Source: Paenibacillus elgii NBRC 100335
GTDB taxonomy: Bacteria > Bacillota > Bacilli > Paenibacillales > NBRC-103111
NCBI RefSeq assembly: GCF_004000865.1
Contig: NZ_BIMB01000001.1
Location: 124,001-188,000 of the forward strand
DNA length: 64,000 nt
Direction of reading: 5' to 3'
In this document: in pieces, positions 15,124 through 22,933 of the stretch
How positions within the stretch are numbered: the first letter of the stretch is position 1
Layout: each line of letters starts with the position of its first letter
The notes under the pieces: generated by a model
Databases searched by the model: none
Told to the model about the DNA's origin: nothing
The model's input: only the letters and a program-made list of their open reading frames with translations
Translations under genes and position numbers: made by a program

Positions 15124-15142
15124 ACTTACATAAAGTAAGTTA
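15101..15142. promoter_or_regulatory. AGTAAGTTA operator pair, HxlR/YodB-like
   Basis: TAGTAAGTTA occurs at 15101-15110 between -35 and -10. AAGTAAGTTA occurs at 15133-15142. ACTTAC at 15124-15129 makes a palindrome with GTAAGT at 15135-15140. AGTAA-type repeats are bound by the quinone/diamide-sensing HxlR-family repressors (YodB, CatR) that control azoreductases in Bacillus. The regulator itself is not in this window. Confidence 0.6.
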
Positions 15143-15197
15143 TTAATTTTGATTGACCTTATCCCTTTTTCGTCAAATTAAAGGAGGCTTTATTTTC

Positions 15198-15824
15198 ATG
15201 TCCAACGTACTGTTCATTAAAGCAAACGACCGCCCGGCCGATCAGGCGGTTAGCGTAAAGCTGTATGACGAATTCCTGAAATCGTACCGCGAAACGCATC
15301 CGCAAGACCAAATTACCGAGCTCGACCTGTTTGCAGCCAACCCGCCTTATTACAATTCCGTCATGATGACCGGCTTGTTCAAGCAAGGTAAAGGCATGGA
15401 GCTGACGGCGGAAGAAAAAGCGGCAGCCGATGTCGCCAACGCTTATCTGGATCAATTCCTGGCTGCGGACAAAGTCGTCTTCGCGTTCCCGCTCTGGAAC
15501 TTCACGATTCCGGCTCAATTGACAACTTACCTGTACTACCTCTGCCAAGCCGGCAAAACATTTAAATATACGGAGCAAGGGCCAAAAGGTCTCGTAACCG
15601 ATAAAAAGGTCGCTCTGCTGAACGCGCGCGGCAGCGTTTATTCCGAAGGACCAATGGCGTCCATTGAAATGTCGTTGAATTATGTGAAAACGATTATGGG
15701 CTTCATCGGCGTAACGGATCTGACTACGGTCGTTGTCGAAGGCCATAACCAATTCCCGGATCGTAACGCAGAAATCGTGGAAACTGGTCTTCGTCAAGCT
15801 GCACAAGCCGCATCCACGTTCTAA
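15198..15824 (+). CDS. azoR: FMN-dependent NADH-azoreductase
   Basis: The 208-aa flavodoxin-fold quinone/azo reductase carries out two-electron reduction of quinones and azo compounds and so protects against electrophile stress. Motifs are LFIKANDRPADQAVSVKLYD near the FMN phosphate site, VFAFPLWNFTIPAQLTTYLY and the ARGSVYSEG loop. An AAGGAGG at 15181-15187 fixes the start at 15198. It is a single gene with its own promoter, operator repeats and terminator. Confidence 0.93.
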   Translation: MSNVLFIKANDRPADQAVSVKLYDEFLKSYRETHPQDQITELDLFAANPPYYNSVMMTGLFKQGKGMELTAEEKAAADVANAYLDQFLAADKVVFAFPLWNFTIPAQLTTYLYYLCQAGKTFKYTEQGPKGLVTDKKVALLNARGSVYSEGPMASIEMSLNYVKTIMGFIGVTDLTTVVVEGHNQFPDRNAEIVETGLRQAAQAASTF

Positions 15825-15845
15825 TTTCATCGCTGCCATACACCG

Positions 15846-15876
15846 TCGGCCCCTGCTCAAGGGGCCGATTTTTTTG
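15846..15876 (+). terminator. intrinsic terminator of azoR
   Basis: TCGGCCCC pairs with GGGGCCGA around a 7-nt loop, followed by T7. Confidence 0.9.
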
Positions 15877-15905
15877 GCTTTGAGCCTAAGTTGCGCTCCA
15901 GGCGA

Positions 15906-15919
15906 ATAGGATGTCCTAT
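15906..15919. promoter_or_regulatory. 14-bp palindrome upstream of glycosyltransferase promoter
   Basis: ATAGGA-TG-TCCTAT is a perfect inverted repeat 30 bp upstream of the -35 box at 15949. It could be an activator site; nothing identifies the protein. Confidence 0.3.
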
Positions 15920-15948
15920 GGGACAAATCAGAAAATTTCCTCAATTTT

Positions 15949-15977
15949 TTGTACCTTTTCGCAAACTCGTATATGAT
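15949..15977 (+). promoter_or_regulatory. sigma-A promoter of the envelope cassette
   Basis: TTGTAC (15949-15954) and TATGAT (15972-15977) are spaced 17 nt. Confidence 0.6.
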
Positions 15978-16059
15978 AATGATGGGGCCTTCTTGCCCTC
16001 CTTCCACAACTTCACATTGTTTCGCGAATCTGAATGAGAACTAAGGTGCGTGAAAAACT

Positions 16060-17199
16060 ATGTCTGAAGCCAACCCCAACATTTTGATTTTATATGCCAG
16101 CTACGGCGACGGACATCTACAGGTCGCCAAGGCGCTGCAGCAGCGTTTTTCCCGCTTGGGAATCGAGCGTGTCAAGCTTGTGGACCTGCTTGCGGAGGCC
16201 CACCCCTTCATGAACGCCGTCACCCGTTACGTTTATCTGAAAAGCTCTACCCTGGGGCCGGATTTATACGGCTGGAGCTTTTATTTGACCCAGCATTTAA
16301 AGCACGATACGGCGTTTACCAAATGGCTCAACCGCTTCGGTGCGCGCAAGTTCAAGCAGATGCTTCAGGCCGAGCGGCCCGATGCGATTATTTATACGTT
16401 TCCGCTGCCGGTCGTTTCGGGGCTCACGTCCCACAATGGCACGGCCGTCCGGACGTATACGATATTAACCGATTTTGTCCTGCACCAACGCTGGATTCAT
16501 CCGGACATTGATAAATATTACGTAGCCACGGAGCAGCTTAAGCGGCAGATCGCCGCTTCCGGCGTGCCGGAGCACCGTATCGACGTGAGCGGCATCCCGC
16601 TTCGCAGCGCGTTCAGCGAGCCGATCCGGCGGCAGGACGTCTGCCGGGAGTACGGTCTTGAGCCTTCCAAGCCCGTCGTGTGCCTGATGGCCGGAGCCTA
16701 CGGCGTCTTGAAGCATATCAGCGGGATGGGGCATGCGCTGCTCCAGTCGGACGAAATCGAGCTCGTCTTTGTGTGCGGCAGAAACAAACCGCTCAAGGAG
16801 CAGATCGAAGCGTCGTTTGACGGGCATCCCCGCGTCCGCATTCTCGGATACGTGGAGAACATTCACGAGCTTATGGCGATCTCGTCGTGCTTAATTACGA
16901 AAGCCGGAGGCATTACGCTCTCGGAAGCTCTTGCCATGCGTCTGCCGGTTATCATCTTCCGTCCCCTCCCCGGCCAAGAGAAAGAAAATGCCCGTTTCTT
17001 GGCGCAGCAAGGAGCAGTTGAAATTGCGCAGCGCCCGGAGGAGTTGACTTCACTCGTGAAGCGGATCGTCTCTCTCCCCGGGCAAGCGGAACGAATGAAG
17101 GGAGCCATGGAGGAATTGTCCCGCGGAGATGCGGCGGAGGCGGTCGTCTCGGATGTGCTCGAAGGTCTCTCCCGGACCAAGTCCGGACTTTTCGGCTAG
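16060..17199 (+). CDS. UgtP/MGDG-synthase-like glycosyltransferase
   Basis: The 379-aa GT28-type enzyme resembles processive diacylglycerol glucosyltransferases. The N-terminal acceptor half begins ILILYASYGDGHLQVAKAL, and the C-terminal nucleotide-sugar half has VCGRNKPLKEQ, GYVENIHELMAISSCLITKAGG and PGQEKENARFL. It likely transfers a sugar from a UDP donor to a membrane lipid at the inner face of the membrane. It is followed closely by an MFS protein (38 nt to the chosen start) and a deacetylase, forming a three-gene cassette. Confidence 0.88.
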   Translation: MSEANPNILILYASYGDGHLQVAKALQQRFSRLGIERVKLVDLLAEAHPFMNAVTRYVYLKSSTLGPDLYGWSFYLTQHLKHDTAFTKWLNRFGARKFKQMLQAERPDAIIYTFPLPVVSGLTSHNGTAVRTYTILTDFVLHQRWIHPDIDKYYVATEQLKRQIAASGVPEHRIDVSGIPLRSAFSEPIRRQDVCREYGLEPSKPVVCLMAGAYGVLKHISGMGHALLQSDEIELVFVCGRNKPLKEQIEASFDGHPRVRILGYVENIHELMAISSCLITKAGGITLSEALAMRLPVIIFRPLPGQEKENARFLAQQGAVEIAQRPEELTSLVKRIVSLPGQAERMKGAMEELSRGDAAEAVVSDVLEGLSRTKSGLFG

Positions 17200-17237
17200 A
17201 ACAGATGCACGGCTTTGGCTTGTCATTCAGGAGGTGT

Positions 17238-18416
17238 ATGGATCAGGTGCTGCGAAAAATCGCAATGGACAAAGACGTACTACCGCTTGCGTTCATTTTG
17301 TTTTTGGTCGAATTCGTTCGGGGCGCCTATCTGGTCTCCTTTTTGCCGACTTATGCGACGGGTATCCTCGGTCTTTCCGTGGCCGTGGTCGGCGCCGCCG
17401 TGTCCGTCCATTACGTCTCGGATACGGCGATCAAATGCTTGGCCGGTTATTTGCTCGACCGCTTTTCGCTGCGGCTTATTCTTCATTCCGGATTGTTCGT
17501 TTCGCTGCTCGGGCTGCTTGCCATGTACTACTTCCATCAGGCATGGGTGCTTATTGCAGCGGCCGCCGTATTCGGCATTGGCGTCTCTCCGGTATGGCTT
17601 GTCTGCCTCAGTAAAATTAAGGAGGAAAATCGGGCGTCCCAAATGGGTATCCTTTATACGATATGGCTGGTCGGCTTAGGGTCCGGACCGGTCGTTATCA
17701 ACTTTTTGATCGATAAAGGATACCGGCTCTCCTTCTGGCTGATGGTCGGCTTGTGGGCTCTCGGATGGGTGCTTGCGCTGCGGTTGAAAAACGAAGTCTC
17801 GTCCAAGCAGAACTACATCCCGCTAAAACGTCAGGCCGAGCTGCTGTGGGAACGAATGAAAACGATGAAGCCGCTGCTTCCGGGCATGATTCTGCAAACG
17901 GCGGCCGCCGGCATGCTCGTGCCGATTCTGCCGAGCTTTGCCGCTAATACGCTGGGCGTCAGTCACAGCGGCTACTCGCTCATCCTGATGGCCGGCGGCG
18001 CTCTAACGGTCCTATTCCTGATTCCGATGGGAAAATGGTCCGACCGCCTGGGACGCAAATGGTTTCTCATCTTCGGATTCGCGGCGATGGCCGCCGCTCT
18101 CTTTCTTCTGACCCGGGTTACGACGCTGTCTGCCGCCGTCTTGATCGCCGCGGTCCTCGGCTTCGCCTACTCCGCCGTCCTTCCCGCGTGGAACGCCCTT
18201 CTGGCGGACTATGTGCCGAAAAACCAGCAGGGCCTCGGATGGGGATTGTTTTCGAGCGTGGAAGGGATCGGTGTCGCCATCGGTCCGGTGATCGGCGGGT
18301 GGCTGGCCGCCGCGTTTCATGAATCGGCCGCCGTATTGACCAGCGCAGCTCTGCTAGGGGGGATTGCTTTGTTTTATTGTTTCGTTCCTGTAGAAAGAGT
18401 GATGGAACATGGCTGA
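17238..18416 (+). CDS. MFS transporter
   Basis: The 392-aa, 12-helix major facilitator carries the conserved loop GKWSDRLGRKW between helices of the second half. It sits between a glycolipid-type glycosyltransferase and a membrane-anchored deacetylase and overlaps the latter by 8 nt, so export or flipping of a glycolipid or saccharide is the most economical idea (inference). The start is uncertain: AGGAGG at 17229-17234 is only 3 nt from the ATG at 17238 and 12 nt from a GTG at 17247. Confidence 0.85.
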   Translation: MDQVLRKIAMDKDVLPLAFILFLVEFVRGAYLVSFLPTYATGILGLSVAVVGAAVSVHYVSDTAIKCLAGYLLDRFSLRLILHSGLFVSLLGLLAMYYFHQAWVLIAAAAVFGIGVSPVWLVCLSKIKEENRASQMGILYTIWLVGLGSGPVVINFLIDKGYRLSFWLMVGLWALGWVLALRLKNEVSSKQNYIPLKRQAELLWERMKTMKPLLPGMILQTAAAGMLVPILPSFAANTLGVSHSGYSLILMAGGALTVLFLIPMGKWSDRLGRKWFLIFGFAAMAAALFLLTRVTTLSAAVLIAAVLGFAYSAVLPAWNALLADYVPKNQQGLGWGLFSSVEGIGVAIGPVIGGWLAAAFHESAAVLTSAALLGGIALFYCFVPVERVMEHG

Positions 18417-19782
18417 ATCAATCACGATTCTCGTTATCGTCCTTACTTTATATACGCTGATCCCTACATTTCTCATGCGCGTCTTCTCGCTTGGCGCGTA
18501 TCCGAAAGAAAACACCGAGCACGGCATTGCGCTCACCTTCGATGACGGTCCGGACCCGAAATATACACCGATTCTGCTCGACCTGCTGGCGCGGCACGGC
18601 GTCAAAGCGACCTTTTTCGTGCTCGGCTCCAAGGCGGAGCGTTACCCCGAATTGATTCTGCGCATGCACAATGAGGGCCACCTGATCGGGGTTCACAACT
18701 ATGTCCACCGCACCAATGCCCTGATGATGCCTTGGAAGGTTAGAAAGCAAATTAACCGGACCGCTGAGGTGATCGAAAAGATTACCGGCAAGTCCCCTCA
18801 ATTTTATCGTCCGCCTTGGGGGGTTGTGAACATCTTTGACTTTTTCCTGTCCCGGCGATTCCGCATCGTGCTCTGGTCGCTGATTGTCGGGGATTGGCTC
18901 AACCGGACCGGCAAGGATAAAATCAAGCAGCGATTGTTCGCCCAACTTCAGAGCGGTTCAGTAATCGTGCTTCATGACAGCGGCGATACGCTCGGGGCAG
19001 ACCCGGATGCGCCGAAGCTCATGATCGCCGCGCTCGACGAATTTTTGAAGGAAACGGCGCGCCGCGGCTTTACGTTCGTCCGTATCGACGAGCGGTTTCC
19101 GCTGAACGAGCCGGAGGATCGCCTGCCTGCGGATCGGCCGAAGCGAAAACGATGGATTGCTGCGGTCTGGCTGCAGTGGGAACGGTTCTTTCAATGGCTG
19201 CTTCATGTGCGGCCGATCGATCCGTGTAACGCGCTGCTCCAGTTTCGGCTGTGCCGGTACCATGGCAAACGGATTCCGCTGAATGACGGACAATTCATCG
19301 AACCGGGCGACCGCGTCATGGAACTTCACCTCGACAATGCGACGCTGCTAGACTTTGGGACGAAGACCAGATCAACGATGCAACTGGCCGTGCAATTGAT
19401 CCGCGCGATGGAGCGCTGCTTGCCGCACGTATCCGAACGGTTGGCAAGCGATCCGACGCTCCATGACGTGAAAGGCTTATACGGCGTCTCGATCATTCAT
19501 CGTGGCGCTTCCCAGCTCGGATTTACCGTCTCCGATCTGCCCAAGGGCATCTTTTTATTTTGCTCCAAGCTTTATTTACGGTGGCTGCTGTACGTCATCC
19601 ACCCGCAGGGCAAACGACGGCTGGACACGAAGACCGCGCTGCTGACGCCGAAAATGATCGCCATTTCTGTAAACGAGGTGCGCCGAAGATACCCGTCGAG
19701 CAGCTTCCACAATCCGGAGGTGACCCCGAACCCGCTGACGGCCGGAAGAGGCTACGACGAAAGCATGTATCAAGGGATGTAA
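18409..19782 (+). CDS. polysaccharide deacetylase fused to a YkoP-like domain
   Basis: The 457-aa protein has an N-terminal membrane helix (about residues 4-25) and a CE4/NodB deacetylase domain (about 38-235) with motif 1 TFDDGPDPKYT, metal-ligand motif 2 HNYVH, motif 3 RPPWG and LHDSGD near its end. A basic linker (PKRKRW) precedes a C-terminal domain of about 200 aa that resembles Bacillus YkoP, containing LCRYHGKRIPLNDG, GDRVMELHLDN and YGVSIIHRG. It probably deacetylates a GlcNAc-containing surface saccharide. The fused C-terminal domain has no known reaction. Confidence 0.87.
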   Translation: MAESITILVIVLTLYTLIPTFLMRVFSLGAYPKENTEHGIALTFDDGPDPKYTPILLDLLARHGVKATFFVLGSKAERYPELILRMHNEGHLIGVHNYVHRTNALMMPWKVRKQINRTAEVIEKITGKSPQFYRPPWGVVNIFDFFLSRRFRIVLWSLIVGDWLNRTGKDKIKQRLFAQLQSGSVIVLHDSGDTLGADPDAPKLMIAALDEFLKETARRGFTFVRIDERFPLNEPEDRLPADRPKRKRWIAAVWLQWERFFQWLLHVRPIDPCNALLQFRLCRYHGKRIPLNDGQFIEPGDRVMELHLDNATLLDFGTKTRSTMQLAVQLIRAMERCLPHVSERLASDPTLHDVKGLYGVSIIHRGASQLGFTVSDLPKGIFLFCSKLYLRWLLYVIHPQGKRRLDTKTALLTPKMIAISVNEVRRRYPSSSFHNPEVTPNPLTAGRGYDESMYQGM

Positions 19783-19788
19783 ACGCCA

Positions 19789-19823
19789 AAAACAAAGAGC
19801 CTGCAATCGGGAAGATTGCAGGC
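19789..19823 (-). terminator. hairpin terminator, stronger on minus strand
   Basis: GCCTGCAATC and GATTGCAGGC form a perfect 10-bp stem with a 5-nt loop. The T-rich tail (CTCTTTGTTTTT) is on the minus strand, so it mainly serves the gene at 19936-20256, although it also lies right after the deacetylase gene. Confidence 0.65.
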
Positions 19824-19935
19824 CGTCAAGGAATGTATATATTAAAAAGGGGGTCGATTGTTATTATAGGCAAGGAACGTTAACGCAGGATGAAATTCAG
19901 ATTACAGTTTTGTTACATTTGAATGATTGCTGGAA

Positions 19936-20256
19936 CTAGGCGTCTGCGTCTGGGGCCGGGTCGCCGCCGATCTTTTTCTTCATGATCAATTGCGCGAAAA
20001 ACAGCAGCACCTCATTATTCGCGAACGAGACGCCCAGGCCGAACAGACCGAACATCCGGGAAAACTGCTGTTCGGAGCCCGCAAAGGCCGACGACCACCA
20101 CCAGACCGCACCCACCGTCAGCACAATGTTGACCGCCGTCCCCGCCAGAAACGAAAGCAGCAGTTTTTCCGTCTTCCACATCATCAAAATTCCAACGAGT
20201 CCCGTGATTACAAATCCGGCTCCCAGCATGAGCCAATAAATCGTATCGTATGTCAA
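19936..20256 (-). CDS. small three-helix membrane protein
   Basis: The 106-aa protein has about three membrane helices (YWLMLGAGFVITGLVGILMM, LLLSFLAGTAVNIVLTVGAV, and a third near the end) and a short charged tail (KKKIGGDPAPDADA). No family is recognised. I choose the TTG at 20256, since AGGAGT at 20267-20272 lies 10 nt upstream; the alternative GTG at 20268 falls inside that ribosome site. Confidence 0.65.
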   Translation of the reverse strand: MTYDTIYWLMLGAGFVITGLVGILMMWKTEKLLLSFLAGTAVNIVLTVGAVWWWSSAFAGSEQQFSRMFGLFGLGVSFANNEVLLFFAQLIMKKKIGGDPAPDADA

Positions 20257-20370
20257 GGCAAGTCCCACTCCTGTTCCGTCGCATGTTTATCCCTTCCAAG
20301 GTTACCATGAATGAAGAAGCGGTACAACCGGTTGCGTAGTTCGCCGCAAAACTGTCAAACTCCTGCCGTC

Positions 20371-20399
20371 TGGTCATCTTCCTTCAAGAAGCGTATAAT
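20371..20399 (+). promoter_or_regulatory. promoter of the YqkK-like gene
   Basis: TGGTCA (20371-20376) and a perfect TATAAT (20394-20399) are spaced 17 nt. Confidence 0.5.
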
Positions 20400-20429
20400 A
20401 GAATGGATTACCCATCAGGAGGTGCCGAC

Positions 20430-20750
20430 ATGGCCAAAAGTCAAGCATGGAAAAAACGGCGGAAGCTGGAGCGCGAAGGCTCTCGCAATCCCGAGCTGAA
20501 CCGCGGAAACTGGCATGGCGTCGTTCCCGTCGAACGCACGACCCCGACGCTGCACGAGAAACAAAGACGTTTAGTGGATAAGCACAAAAAGAAATGGAAC
20601 CGTACGCTGCCCCCGGACAGTAACGGTTCCATTTTTTGTTGTTATACCATATCGGTTCCGTTCAGACGCTGCTTCGCATACAGTGCGCTGCCGACGATGC
20701 CCGCATCCTCAATCCGTTCCGCAGGCTTGATGACGAGATCGTCCAAGTAG
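20430..20750 (+). CDS. YqkK-like small basic protein lacking its expected stop
   Basis: A strong ribosome site (CAGGAGGTG) precedes ATG 20430. The first 60 or so codons encode a highly basic protein (MAKSQAWKKRRKLEREG, NPELNRGNWHG, LHEKQRRLVDKHKKKWNRT) like Bacillus YqkK. The frame then runs without a stop through the terminator at 20596-20637 and into the antisense of the ROK gene to 20750. If the C5 run at 20610-20614 were C6, the frame would stop at TAA at once. The true product probably ends near 20622. Confidence 0.6.
   Translation: MAKSQAWKKRRKLEREGSRNPELNRGNWHGVVPVERTTPTLHEKQRRLVDKHKKKWNRTLPPDSNGSIFCCYTISVPFRRCFAYSALPTMPASSIRSAGLMTRSSK
20596..20638. terminator. bidirectional terminator inside the YqkK-like frame
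   Basis: GGAACCGT (20596-20603) pairs with ACGGTTCC (20623-20630), followed by T6 on plus and by ATTTCTTTTT on minus. It lies between convergent genes. Confidence 0.85.
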
Positions 20751-21613
20751 AACGAAAGCGTGGACCGCTCGATTTCTTTGCGCATCGGCGCGAACAATCT
20801 CTCACCCGCCAGCGAACCGCCGCCGCCGATCACGATCGCCTCCGGGCTGAACAGCGGAATCGCCGCAGCCAAGCCCCGGCCAAGCAGCGTCCCCGTACGC
20901 TCCATCACGGCAATCGCCGCAGGGTCTCCTTCGTCGTACGCGCGGGACACGTCCGCAGCCGTCAACTGCTGGAGGTTGTCTCCCGCAAAACGCTCGGCCA
21001 ATATCGTCGATTCGCCCCGCTGTACCGCTTCCCTCGCTTGCCGGGCAATGCCCGTTGCCGAAACGGCCGTCTCCAGGCACCCGACCATCCCGCAATTGCA
21101 ATGGTATTCAAGGCCCGGAACGGGAATATGTCCGAATTCACCGGCGCGTCCGCCGCTGCCGTAATACAGCCTGCCTTCGTTCACCATCGCAGCCGCAAGA
21201 CCCGTCCCGACCGTAAGACCAAATACGTGCTTGTAGCCTTGTCCGGCCCCGGCGACCGCCTCGCCGTAGACATACATCCGCACATCGTGGTTAAGGTAAA
21301 CGGGCAGTCCGCCGAGATGCTTGCTTAGCTCTGACGTTATCGGGACGTTTTTCCAGCCGAGGTTGACGGCGAGCACCGACACTCCGTTCACATGGTCGAC
21401 AAAGCCGGGAATCCCGATGCCGACCGCCTCCGGCGTTACGCCGGCTTCCGCGATCAAGCCGTTCACGGCTTTCCCCAGCCGTTCGATCACGTCCTCGCTG
21501 CCCCGCTGCGCCTCGGTCGCCACCTTCGCCATGCGCAGCGTCCGTCCCGTCTCGTCCGTCAAACCGCAAACCATATTGGTACCGCCGATATCGATTCCTA
21601 CGTAATGTTTCAC
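20642..21613 (-). CDS. ROK-family glucokinase
   Basis: The 323-aa sugar kinase starts at GTG after GAGGAG. It has phosphate motif DIGGTNMVCGL, connect segment GIPGFVD, the substrate/ATP segment FGLTVGTGLA, the ROK signature with HIPV and zinc ligands HCNCGMVGCLE, and adenosine motif VIGGGGSLAG. It likely phosphorylates glucose or a related hexose. It lies 44 nt downstream of a DeoR-family regulator and is probably co-transcribed with it. Confidence 0.9.
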   Translation of the reverse strand: MKHYVGIDIGGTNMVCGLTDETGRTLRMAKVATEAQRGSEDVIERLGKAVNGLIAEAGVTPEAVGIGIPGFVDHVNGVSVLAVNLGWKNVPITSELSKHLGGLPVYLNHDVRMYVYGEAVAGAGQGYKHVFGLTVGTGLAAAMVNEGRLYYGSGGRAGEFGHIPVPGLEYHCNCGMVGCLETAVSATGIARQAREAVQRGESTILAERFAGDNLQQLTAADVSRAYDEGDPAAIAVMERTGTLLGRGLAAAIPLFSPEAIVIGGGGSLAGERLFAPMRKEIERSTLSFYLDDLVIKPAERIEDAGIVGSALYAKQRLNGTDMV

Positions 21614-21657
21614 CGGATCTCCTCTTTTCTATGCGTTTCGCTCTAGTCATTTCCCCA

Positions 21658-22467
21658 TCAGAGGACGGGTGCCGCCGGCTCCGCCAAGTGCAGCGCGATC
21701 CCCTGCTCTTCCAAATGCCGCTTCAGCTTCTCGTCGGTCGGCTGGTTCGTAATGCAGCCCTGCACGGCCGTCAGCGGCGCGATGCTGAACAGCGAAGTAC
21801 GGCCGACCTTCGTATGGTCGAAGACGGCCACCGTCCGGCGCGACCGCTTCAGCATCAGCCGGGCGATGTCGGCTTCCTGCTCGGAGAAGGTGGTCAAGCC
21901 CTGCTCCACAGTAACGCCGTCCACGCCGAGAAACATCACGCCGATGTTGACGCTATCCACAATTTTCTCCGCGAGCGGGCCGCACAGCTCGAAGCTGTTG
22001 CGCCGCATCACTCCGCCGGTCAATACCACCTGAATGCCGTCGCTCTCAGACAGCTCCATGGCGATGTTCACCGCGTTGGTTACGACGGTGATGCCCCTGC
22101 GCAGCTTGAGCTCCCGGGCGATGAGAAACGTCGTCGTGCCCCCGCTCAGCCCGATGACGTCGCCTTCCTCCACCAGCGAAGCGGCCTTGGCCGCGATGGC
22201 TTCCTTTTCCAGCCAGAGCAGCTCCTTCTTCTCGTTGAAGGGGACTTCCCTGCCGGCAGACGGAGACGGCGTATCCAGCTGTGCGCCGCCCAAGCTGCGG
22301 ATCAGCCCGCCCTGCTTCTCCAGCAGGTCCAAGTCGCGCCGGGCGGTCGCTTCCGAGCAGGCGAACTTGTCAATGATCTCTTGAATCGTAATTTTTCCTT
22401 GGCGTTTCAGCAGGTTCATAATCTGCTCGCGCCGCCGGTCGCCTTTGCTGAGCAGCTTTCCGCTCAT
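21658..22467 (-). CDS. DeoR-family transcriptional repressor
   Basis: The 269-aa protein has an N-terminal winged helix (RRREQIMNLLKRQGKITIQE, CSEATARRDLDLLEKQGG) and a C-terminal DeoR sugar-phosphate-sensing domain (GDVIGLSGGTTTFLIARELK, VVTNAVNIAMELS, VVLTGGVMR, FLGVDGV, FDHTKVGRTS). The ATG at 22467 follows AGGAGGGG; an upstream in-frame ATG at 22491 lacks a site. It precedes the ROK kinase, whose product is a plausible effector source. Confidence 0.92.
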   Translation of the reverse strand: MSGKLLSKGDRRREQIMNLLKRQGKITIQEIIDKFACSEATARRDLDLLEKQGGLIRSLGGAQLDTPSPSAGREVPFNEKKELLWLEKEAIAAKAASLVEEGDVIGLSGGTTTFLIARELKLRRGITVVTNAVNIAMELSESDGIQVVLTGGVMRRNSFELCGPLAEKIVDSVNIGVMFLGVDGVTVEQGLTTFSEQEADIARLMLKRSRRTVAVFDHTKVGRTSLFSIAPLTAVQGCITNQPTDEKLKRHLEEQGIALHLAEPAAPVL

Positions 22468-22511
22468 GGCGTCCCCTCCTGTCGTTCCCATCCGTTTGAC
22501 AATCTAATGAA

Positions 22512-22540
22512 ATAATAAATCATTTTTTTGACGATATCAA
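22512..22540 (-). promoter_or_regulatory. sigma-A promoter of the DeoR-ROK operon
   Basis: On the minus strand TTGATA (22540-22535) and TATTAT (22517-22512) are spaced 17 nt. Confidence 0.65.
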
Positions 22541-22554
22541 TCAATTTCAATCAA
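22537..22554. promoter_or_regulatory. direct-repeat operator for the DeoR protein
   Basis: TCAATCAA occurs at 22537-22544 and 22547-22554, one helical turn apart and overlapping the -35 box. This is the kind of repeat DeoR-family repressors bind. Autoregulation is inferred. Confidence 0.5.
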
Positions 22555-22633
22555 ACGGGAAGAAGGAGGGCTTTCCTCGTGAGCGAACGCTTCCAAGCTG
22601 TTCCAAGGAGCGGAGGAGCAAGTTGAGACTAGC

Positions 22634-22894
22634 TTATTGCACCATGTCCCACTCGTGAATCTCATAGCGGCGGGCGCCATGGAGCACGTACGGATCGTTC
22701 TCCGCCCAAGCCGTCGCTTCTTCCAGCGACTCGGCTTTGTAGACGACCATGCCGCCGGCGCCGTCCGTAAACCGTCCGCTGGCAAAAATGCGCCCTTGCC
22801 CGCGCTGCGCCTCCAAATAAGCCAAATGCTCGGGACGGTAAGCTGCGCTCTTCGCTTCATCCAGCATCGGCAAAAACACAACGAAATGCTTCAT
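22634..22894 (-). CDS. YciI-like protein
   Basis: The 86-aa ferredoxin-like-fold protein of the YciI family begins KHFVVFLPMLDE and has the conserved RPEHLAYLEAQ (family histidine), GRIFASGRF, MVVYKAESLEEA and ENDPYVLHGARRYEIHEW segments. YciI proteins are small dimeric putative hydrolase-type domains of uncertain substrate. It lies 39 nt downstream of the 2-hydroxyacid dehydrogenase and is likely in the same transcript. Confidence 0.88.
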   Translation of the reverse strand: MKHFVVFLPMLDEAKSAAYRPEHLAYLEAQRGQGRIFASGRFTDGAGGMVVYKAESLEEATAWAENDPYVLHGARRYEIHEWDMVQ

Positions 22895-22933
22895 TCTGGA
22901 ATACCCCGTTTCTTTATTATAGTGACGGGCCGA

